Of a stretch of DNA of 64,000 bases, positions 56,031 to 64,000 are shown in pieces. This DNA is from Ciona intestinalis (Eukaryota > Chordata > Ascidiacea > Phlebobranchia > Cionidae). The notes beneath the pieces are model-generated. The model was not told where the DNA came from and made no database searches. It was given only the letters and a program-made list of their open reading frames with translations. The position numbers and the translations under genes were made by a program. The stretch covers positions 1,861,907 through 1,925,906 of the forward strand of contig NC_020177.2 of NCBI RefSeq assembly GCF_000224145.3. Direction: 5' to 3'. Positions within the stretch are counted from its first letter, which is position 1, and every line of letters starts with the position of its first letter.

Positions 56031-57446
56031 CAACACATGTGCTGCCAAATACCATCGAATGAAATGTACTTTGCACCTAAGGCAGAGTTACTGAGATGAG
56101 TTGTGTTTTATGTTTTACTGTTTTACTGTTTTTAAAATCCTTGTTTATTTTATCGATTTTTGTGATACATTTTGATGTTTTTATGACAAGTCAACCGACT
56201 GTATGAATAAAAATAAAAAAGAACCATTAAAATTTACTTTTATCGTTAAGGCACATATACTGGTTTAAAAAGACAACGGGCGTTTTGTGCCGTCGCAGAA
56301 CTTTAGATCTTTAGCACTACAAGCGGATGCTTTTTTAATCCATCATTATACGTGGGTGGCGCACGAGAGGCAAATCTTTGTCTTGCAAATTCAGGTCGGG
56401 CAGTATATGGCAAAATATATGACTATGTCAAATGACATATTAAGGGCGGGTATACGTAATACAATTGCGGTTTGGTGTCTTTTTTATGCCAAAACAAATA
56501 GCGTGCCCCTGTTTCTGGTATCTCTGCACCGCAATGACGTTATAGACCCTTGTTGTCAATTGAATAATCTGGATTAGGCCACCGAAAGCGGATTAACGGT
56601 TGCCAAATATTTGTAAATGTAATGTTTGTCAACAAAGGTGTTGTGCAGTGTTTGCATTGTGAAGCAGACAGCCAGAGGCATACACTTACTTGCCAAAGAA
56701 CGAAGCAGATTTTATTGATTTTGTTTTACTATTCCGTTAAAAGTGAATGAAGGGTACATGTACTGTTCTGCCGTTTTGTCTTCTTGTTTTCCATAGCACA
56801 GTCAAATTAAATCTATTGTAAACAATATGCCAATAGGAGTGTCATATATTAAATTTGCTGCATGTATTTATAAGTGCTGGGAGATGCGAACATATAATTT
56901 TAGTTGACGCAATCAATATGCCTAAAACGCAGACATCCGCATTCATAAAAAATAATTATATTTAGTGCGATATACTGTCAGATGCACTATACTGCTCCTA
57001 TAAAAGTGTTAACTATAGTATGGATTCTCGTAATGAACCAAATCCTCTTACTTACACAAAGGTATACCACTCATATATATGTAAGCCGTGACGTTAAATG
57101 AGATAAGAACCGGAAAATCGTGACCTTGATAAACTACCGCCAACTATTGTGATACAAGTAAATGGTGTCAAAATTTACCGGCTCATAACACGACTTACAC
57201 GAGTTTCGTCTCACCGCATTTCGATTAAAATCAAGACAATTGACTAAGTCATGGCCTTATCAGTATACGTTGTATTATAAGGTCATATTGGGAGTATTAC
57301 GTATACACACATGGCACACTAAGAACGTAAACATGACCCAAATCCGTAGAAAAAAAAATCCTAATTGCTAACTTCTTTAGCTTTTGTGATATACTCAAAA
57401 CAAATATTAAAGTTAGAATTGAAATTATCCAACGCGGTTAAATATT

Positions 57447-57640
57447 GTATAGGATAGGGAAGACGGAACACGTTTAGCACATAATATCCAAATATCATAT
57501 AATTGTGTGTAATAAAGAACTAACAGCGGTTCGTCAGAGTGGTAAGAATACAGTTTATAATTCGTTCTTTGTTTACTACCAAGTGGGACAAGAAAATAGA
57601 ATGTTAAGGTGTTCCATCTTCCCCCACCATACTATCATAA
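57447..57640 (+). mobile_element. TA-flanked MITE (family 1)
   Basis: Copy with left ggatagggaagacggaacac and right ttccatcttcccccaccata, about 194 bp. Confidence 0.8.
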
Positions 57641-58284
57641 AAATAAATACGTAAACGATGTTACAAGTTCGAAAAACAGCGAGCCTTGCAGGAAACTGAC
57701 AAGTCAATGACATCGAAAATTTAAAGCCGACATTTCATGTTCAAAACTCGAAGTCGAAATGCCTTAACTAAATTCCAAACAACATTTTCTCATGGCATTT
57801 CCGGCAGAATTGCACTTGTTAACTTATCTAGTCAGTTTTAAGTTTAAATTTCTAATTTTCAACTTGTCAATTTTAGTTTGAGTTTTTAATTTCCGGAATT
57901 TTAAATCTGAATGCCAAATATGTTTATATTTGCAACATACGCGTGTGGAGAATCTTCAAATTCAAACAGGTTCACTTTAAATTCCTATAGGAACGCCCCT
58001 CTAAAAAATTCAAAACCCGAACTCCGCAAAAACCACCCCACGCAATTAAAATTTGTCGGAAAACAAAACGAAAAATCGTCCACATTGTATCGTAGGTTTT
58101 CAGGAAATAAACAACGTGTTTTGACTGCAAACGTCGGTATACACGGCGTGGTAATTATCGCGTTTTGGTAAACGCAGCGATATGGGTGTGATCACTAACG
58201 CCCAGACACCAACGAACAAATGTTGTTGTATGTAATGATGTTCTGTGAAATATGAAAAACAACGAACAGTATAATGTAACAAAA

Positions 58285-58484
58285 CAGGGTAGTGGAAGTT
58301 GGGACACTTTTCATTCTATTTGCTCGACCCATTTGGTGGTAAACAAAGAACATGCAATACATTATAAAACCGTATTCTCTGCACGACTGCCCTAGACCGT
58401 TGTTGTTAATTTTTTAAAACCAGTCAGGATATTTCGGTAATATGTGATAAAAGTGTCCCATCTTACCCCACGGTACTATATGTA
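58285..58484 (-). mobile_element. TA-flanked MITE (family 1)
   Basis: Minus-orientation copy, about 200 bp: left cagggtagtggaagttggga, right tcccatcttaccccacggta. Confidence 0.85.
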
Positions 58485-58956
58485 ATCAAATTACATAGCC
58501 GAAAAAAAAATTCATATTTAATCTAAGCACATGTATATGAATACTGCTTTGTATTTTACGCATGCCTATCTACACCTAAACCAATCTAAACATTCCTTAG
58601 TATTAATCAGCCGATTTTTTCAAGCAAACTTTTTTTAAACGTAAGAAAACATCTTTGTTTAAACCTGCTTACAAATTTGATCTTATTTTTATACCTTTAC
58701 AAAGCTATGCTTTGACCAAGAACTTTTAAAGCTGTCTTATAATAAAGACCGCAATTTAAATTACGTATAAACAATGACGTAATTTGGTGCTACCAACCGC
58801 CGAAAAAAACGGGTTTTATGAATTCGCTTTTTTGTTCAGGCTGATTGCAGATGCTTTTTTTAATTTTCTTCAACGATTTATAAACCAAGTTCGGATAAAT
58901 TCGATCACATCTTCCAAATTTGGTGCGGCAAGTTTTTAGGTTTTACAGTTTTTAAA

Positions 58957-60396
58957 ATGAAAGACAAAATTTTCTGTGCTTTTGCGTTCGCTTACAGTTT
59001 AATATTAAGCAAGATTGCCAGTTGTGTATATGTTCCAACCCTTGACAGTTTACCACTTCCTTCAAGTCGTCGAATAGGCTCCTCACGTCATATGCTGATA
59101 GCAAGCATAACTAAAGGAGCCGTATCTTTACAAGTTGGACGTAAGATACTAATTTTAATTCACAAAATTTACTAGATATTGTATGCCAATTGGCGGACGT
59201 AGTAATGCATTTCTAAATAACTTCAACTAATTCTGACTGCATGCTAGCAGACGTATAGTTTAATAAAATCCTCAAGCAAAAAAGACGTTTCTATAGATAT
59301 ATATAGAAGTATCATATAAAAAAACTAAAGGGTAATTTAAGTACGTACTGTACATTACCAGTAATTTAAAAGTTTTATTATTTTTGTTTCCAGCGGAATC
59401 ATTTCATCAACTGTCCGACAACTCCACGGTTTGCCAGTATAAGAGGAATTACTACGCACATGGGATGCGTTGGATTGACAACAGAAGTTGCAGACTTTGC
59501 GTTTGCTTTGCTCCACAATTTATTGCTTGTGCTAAAATGTAAGATACTTTTTATGAAAAGAATAGCATTTAAAATGTTAAGTAAAAAATGTATTACAGCA
59601 TATATACGTTCAGTATCTGTTTTGTAGGGTAGTGGTTTGTAATAGGTTCGGATAAAACACCCGGGGTTTCCAATTTCGGGGTGCTGGCCAAATAGATCTA
59701 TAGCTATCACTGTGTAATAAGCTAAGGTGATGGACGAACAACAATTACCTTTGGGGTGTAATAGTAATACACGATTATCGGTTACGCTGCTGCGTATGAA
59801 ATTATACAGCAGGGTGGGAAAACATGGAAAAATGTTCATTCTGTTTTTTCTCCCACTTGGTAGTAATCAAAGGACATTTAAATACGTATAAAACCGTATT
59901 CTCATGACTCCTATAGATCGTTGTTGATTGTTTATAACACAATCAGGATATTTGGATATTTTGTGCTAAAGGTGACCATTCTTACTTCACAGTACTATAT
60001 ATAAAGAATTATATATTCGGGCACTTAGTTCATGCCATGTTATTTAGAACACTGGAGCCCACACATATTCCAGAGAATTGTGTCACTGATCCGACTGGGA
60101 GCAGAAGCCGAGCACCTCTCCTGGGTTCATGCATTGTACCCTTGATTGAAAGAAGCTCTTCTCTGAGACGTCCTATTCCGTGCAGAGATTGGGAATTTCA
60201 GCGATCTCTTGCGGGAAAGCAATGGTCTCCTTCCCGCGACGATCCAGAAAATTTCGCGATCGCTTCAAGCGCTAAACGTAGCAATGCAAAACGGAGGGCA
60301 AGAAAAATCACTGTGAAAGAAATGGCCAACTGGCTCTTGCTAGTTGCGAACCAAACTCGGTTTGGCGGGCCAACGATTCATTTTATTCAGGAATGA
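58957..60396 (+). CDS. Secreted cysteine-rich protein, single-VWC-like (3 exons, 225 aa)
   Basis: Exons 58957-59140, 59394-59538 and 60048-60396 join in phase to 226 codons with stop. Exon 1 encodes a signal peptide (MKDKIFCAFAFAYSLILSKIASC). Exon 2 encodes TVCQYKRNYYAHGMRWIDN then SCRLCVCFAPQFIACAK. Its spacing C..Y..G..W.D..C..C.C......C matches single von Willebrand factor C (SVWC) or microseminoprotein-like modules. Exon 3 adds PENCVTDP and two more cysteines (GSCIVPL, PIPCRDW). It then has a basic stretch (AKRSNAKRRARK) that offers proprotein cleavage sites, and a C-terminal piece ending TIHFIQE. AATAAA follows at 60407-60412. SVWC proteins are secreted; in arthropods some respond to infection. 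Function here is unknown. A family-1 MITE fills part of intron 2. Confidence 0.65.
59803..60001 (-). mobile_element. TA-flanked MITE (family 1), intron 2 of the VWC-like gene
   Basis: Minus-orientation copy: left gcagggtgggaaaacatgga, right end decayed (ttcttacttcacagtacta). It ends about 46 nt before the exon 3 acceptor. Confidence 0.8.
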
Positions 60397-61561
60397 TTTA
60401 CTTTTTAATAAAATGTTACGAAATTCAAAACATGTGTTTTGAACACTTTTTTTCTGTGTAATATGTGTGTTTAATTGTATGTTCAACTATACACGAAGAG
60501 CTCTTTTTATATTTAATTTGTTTATAAAAGAACCATTTGAGTTTGGTCCTATACATTCAACCCTGTACCTTCTATATTCCTGTGGAAACGAGTATTTTTG
60601 TAATAAAAGGTCGAAAACAAAGATTAACAGTTGTGCGTTTTGTTGGGGCCGGTAGAAGTTATTTTTTTGGCAGCTGGAATAAAGGATTGCGGTTTTGCAG
60701 TATATAATCGTCATGGGGCATATAGCCGTTTTAAAAGGTGTAGACTATGCGTTATATACCAAATATTAGGAAAATTGTGTGTAGATGCAATTTATACATT
60801 CACCGGTCAGTTATAAAAACAATTTACAAATTCCATATTAACCGAAAAGCACTATATTTTGGAAAGAATTATTATACGTGTTTGATTAACTTTTAAATAA
60901 AGACTATTTATTTCAGATGCATTAAAAGCTTATATATGGATTTCAATACTTCATGTTGTGATGCAAAGTGAACTGTGTTATATTATGTCATCCATTCGAA
61001 AAGTTGCAAAACAAAAATCGAAAAGTTGCAAAACAAACGCATGCCCTCTTTAGCGCTACTGATGGCGAATCCGTAATGAACACTGCTCTTTCTGTGTGCT
61101 GAACGAGAATAGATATGATATCACAATAAGATATATGCGGTAATAATTGTGTTTGTTGTTGCTAATAACATTACGTCGAATTGGCTGCCGTCGCCAAAAA
61201 CGCACACGCCTCGTGCGTCGCTCATTATAATAGGCTTTTGTTTGGTCACAAACGATAATAGGGCTGACGTCACGGCCATAATGGGCCAACCGAGTCTGTT
61301 AATTGGGCAAATATATTTGGTCTGTTAATCTTTGAGGCGTCAACTAATTAAACATCAATATACATTCGTTTCCAAGAAATTCTGAGAATTTGTTTGTACA
61401 ATTAACGTTAAATAAAAAGTCACAATGCGACAGTCGATTTCATCCTTTTTCATCCGATTTCGAACCTATACCCCATTAACTATAACTTGATTTACGCACA
61501 TAACTATTACTACCCAGATAAAAAAATGTTAAACCGTTTTTTGTCTTTGGTATTAAATATA

Positions 61562-61763
61562 TAATACTGTGAGGTAAGATGAGATACCTTTAGCACATAA
61601 ATCCAAATATCTTGATCGTGTTTTAAACAATTATAACAACGGTCTATGGGAGTCGTGAAGATATAGTTTTAAATTTCCCTAAATGTTCTTTATTTAATAC
61701 CGAATTTATTTAATACGAAACAAGAAAATAGAGTCCAATCTTCTCCCACCCCACTGTGTAAGG
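61562..61763 (+). mobile_element. TA-flanked MITE (family 1)
   Basis: Left ctgtgaggtaagatgagata; right ccaatcttctcccacccca; internal caacggtctatgggagtcg. Confidence 0.8.
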
Positions 61764-61995
61764 TGCCCCAGCTCCCCCAACCTACGCAACTTTAACAACT
61801 AGTATCAATAATTACCGTTAAAAACATTTCTGTCCACCCAACATGCTGTAACAACAACATAGCGGCGATGGGGAGCTATAAGGTACACTATAGCTACGAA
61901 GCATTTAATTTATATATAGCTGGATCAATTCTGTCCATACAGAGGTATGCTTGCGTTTTGCTAATTTGAAATAATATATCATACCAACTTAATAT

Positions 61996-62193
61996 ACAAT
62001 AGGGTGGGAAAAGATGGGACTTACTGTATTTTCTCGTCCTATTTGGTAGTCAACTAAGAACATTCAAAGAATTCTAAACCTTATTCTAGCGACTCCCAAA
62101 AATAGACCATTGTTAACTGTTTAAAACACGATAAAGGGCGTATTTGGATATTATGTGTTAAAGGTGTTCTGTCTTATCCATCAGTACTATGTG
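61996..62193 (-). mobile_element. TA-flanked MITE (family 1)
   Basis: Minus-orientation copy, about 198 bp, with internal gtttaaaacacgata. The ends atagggtgggaaaagatggg and ttatccatcagtacta are diverged. Confidence 0.8.
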
Positions 62194-62376
62194 TTTGCGA
62201 ATTTGCAACGAGTCTTAAGTTGTATATACCCTGTGCTATAGCCAATGAAAGCTGCGCCATTTTTAATAACTCTTTAGTTTTTGGTATTTATTAACTTAAT
62301 ATAAAGTTGGGGTAAAATAGTCTTTGTTGTTATTCTGCTAACTGTTTAATTTAATAGTAAAAAATGTTTTACATCA

Positions 62377-62523
62377 TTAAATACCGTCATCGCCACGAGC
62401 TTTTGCGGCTTTGATTATACAGATAAAACGATTTGGTTTTGTAGATTTTAAAAGTTCAAACACCTCACCTTGTTTCGTATAACGATGCAGACGGCTGTGC
62501 AAGTAATCGCTCATGAGCGCCAC
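62377..62523 (-). CDS. Probable terminal exon of an unidentified minus-strand gene
   Basis: An acceptor (cttag on the minus strand, AG at 62525-62524) opens 48 codons: VALMSDYLHSRLHRYTKQGE, then VFELLKSTKPNRF, ICIIKAAKARGDDGI and a stop at 62377. Composition and clean acceptor suggest a real C-terminal exon. The rest of the gene would lie upstream, past the right edge or unrecognised in 62524-64000. The F-L-L-K..KPNRF..I--A pattern is faintly like the last helices of CARD or death-fold domains; this is a guess only. Confidence 0.35.
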   Translation of the reverse strand: MALMSDYLHSRLHRYTKQGEVFELLKSTKPNRFICIIKAAKARGDDGI

Positions 62524-62724
62524 CTAAGTAAAATAATTTAGTTTAGATATTTTTATGTGCACATTATTAAAAATACATAACATTTGAGTGTAACTTGTAA
62601 AAAGCCTGTTTAGGCTATTAAAAGCACTATCAGTAGTTTATTGAGTAAAAATGTTAAAATGTAAATATGTCCACAACTTGTTTGTAGAATTGCTAACATT
62701 TAAACTATTATAAAATCATTTAGA

Positions 62725-62945
62725 TACCCCGTCCTGTCTCCCCCCTTTGGAGTAGTGTAGTTTTTATTGCCAAACTTTGGAGGGTTTGTTTGTAGCTTAT
62801 ACAAGGTTTGTGTAGTTGTCAGTTAATATAAGTATATTATAGTACTAAATTGTGGTATCACCCCAAAAAGGTATATATTTTGAGTTTGGAAATATTTCGC
62901 AATATGGGCTTAAGGGTCCTGTCTGTCCCCACTCTACCATATATT
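62725..62945. mobile_element. MITE-like element related to 12690-13440
   Basis: gtcctgtctcccccctttgg at the left and gtcctgtctgtccccactct at the right, with gtggtatcaccccaaaaag and ggaaatatttcgcaatatgg inside. These blocks occur in the same order near 12690-12770 and 13337-13437. Confidence 0.6.
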
Positions 62946-63079
62946 AGTGAACAATGACTTGGAGTATATTAGTTTAACAAATGTCTTGCGGGGGCATATT
63001 GTCACACAACAGAGGCAGCATCGGGTGGCGTCTACTAATTTATTACCGCTCGGGAACCAAGATTTCTAACACGGGTCCG

Positions 63080-63385
63080 GCTCATTGCTGGTTAGCACGG
63101 CTGACTCTCTCTAACCCAAAGTAATGGGTTCAGGGGTTGCGCTGCTACCTTGTGGACATGTGTTCCTTTGGCAAGACATTTACTGCAATTGTTTTAACCC
63201 ACTGGTCACTAATGGGTTGTCTAAATTGTCAGTCATACAGAAACACAATCATTCACAAAGTTATGTACTTACTAACTAACTTGTGGGCTAGTACGAGCTA
63301 GGTGTATGAAACAGAACATATACGTATTATACCGACCGTCGTTTTTCGGCCATGCGGGAATAAAGCAAGGTAAAACCAGTCATTG
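63080..63385 (+). repeat. SINE copy, near full length
   Basis: Plus-strand copy: head gctggttagcacggctgac, B-box-like gggttcaggggttgcgctgc, body actggtcactaatgggttgt, tail cggccatgcgggaataaagc. Confidence 0.85.
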
Positions 63386-64000
63386 CATATGTTTTTACGT
63401 TTCAAATTCATATTTGCTTATACCAGCTTTTATAAGATGTAACTTTAAAATTAACGAATGCCTTTGGCAAACCCAAACTTATTTAGCTAAGAACAAGGCT
63501 TGGTGCATCGTAAGCGGGTCTAAAATTAGAACTTTAAGTAGTTTCTAGTGGATCGTAGTTTTACAACAAAGAGCATATGGGTTATTAATATTTCATGATA
63601 TTAACGGAAGTCTGGAAAGACGGGTTGGGTGTCGCAGTTTATTTAATAATTTAACACTGCATGTCTGGGTAGCTGGGGCGCGCAAACGTAAATGCGTGCT
63701 GAAATATAAATTATCCGGTCTGGCTTCTGTAGACATGAGATTGTATATTGTCTTGTAAAGGCACACCGGACCTGAAGAAATTTTTGTTTAAAATTCCAAA
63801 CCAGCATAATGAAGGGTTATCATATACATGTTCTTTTTCAAGCTTCGTTTATCTTTCCTTTGTTATAACAATGCTCCTTACAATTTACGTGCGTGAGTAG
63901 ATTTATCAGTCGTATGTGGGTAATTTGGTGGTTGAACTATATGTAGATTCCTATTAGCCGTAATCGGGAGTTACATTTTACCAGTTCCGAAAAAACTTCT

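Larger units (their letters stand above)
56031..58956. other. Region between SLC43 and the VWC-like gene
   Basis: Begins with the SLC43 3' UTR (AATAAA at 56206-56211). It holds two family-1 MITEs and otherwise AT-rich sequence. Open frames at 56287-56577 and 57911-58171 show no family features. Confidence 0.6.
60397..62376. other. Region after the VWC-like gene, no gene seen
   Basis: Contains the AATAAA at 60407-60412 and a 19-bp direct repeat (60997-61015 and 61019-61037, core cgaaaagttgcaaaacaaa). Two family-1 MITEs also lie here. Short open frames only. Confidence 0.6.
62524..64000. other. Right end of window
   Basis: Presumed intron and upstream of the exon at 62377-62523. It contains a MITE-like element and a SINE. 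No further exon of that gene was recognised up to 64000. Confidence 0.5.

Noticed and set aside
59399-59839. Minus-strand open frame of 146 codons
   Set aside because: Antisense to exon 2 of the VWC-like gene and to a MITE, with no family features.

Overview
The window is AT-rich animal nuclear DNA with short, precisely phased introns (GT..AG). It carries a tRNA-derived SINE and a roughly 200-bp TA-flanked MITE in high copy number. Gene content (animal-type fatty acyl-CoA reductases, a CYP4 P450, ethanolamine kinase, BLOC1S2, an SLC43-type transporter), gene compactness and the repeat types fit a tunicate of the Ciona type. The species is inferred, not proven.

Layout. 1-11491 is dominated by one minus-strand CYP4-type cytochrome P450 with 11 recognisable coding exons. 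Its introns hold MITEs, SINEs, a THAP-bearing DNA transposon relic, a minisatellite and a 50-N assembly gap. 14031-39916 is a tandem array of three minus-strand fatty acyl-CoA reductase (FAR) genes, here called FAR-A, FAR-B and FAR-C, each with the same 13-exon plan (exon 1 of FAR-B not securely found). 39917-45065 is repeat-rich and includes a hAT-like MITE family with 8-bp target duplications. It also holds one candidate two-exon gene for a small secreted peptide. 45066-51382 holds ethanolamine kinase and BLOC1S2, both minus strand. 54579-56030 is an intronless plus-strand SLC43-type transporter. 58957-60396 is a plus-strand three-exon gene for a secreted cysteine-rich (single-VWC-like) protein. 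A terminal exon of an unidentified minus-strand gene lies at 62377-62523 and the rest would lie beyond the window.

Functionally the minus-strand block is weighted toward lipid metabolism. FARs make fatty alcohols (wax esters, ether lipids), CYP4 enzymes typically omega-hydroxylate fatty acids, and ethanolamine kinase starts the CDP-ethanolamine branch of phosphatidylethanolamine synthesis. Whether this clustering matters is open.

Most notable observations: patchy, near-identical exon segments between FAR-A and FAR-B that indicate recent gene conversion; a one-base loss in the P450 I-helix exon with an alternative acceptor 8 nt downstream that restores the frame; a SINE whose tail forms the 3' splice-site region of a P450 exon; and two short perfect palindromes, each flanked by a direct repeat, inserted inside two unrelated MITEs.
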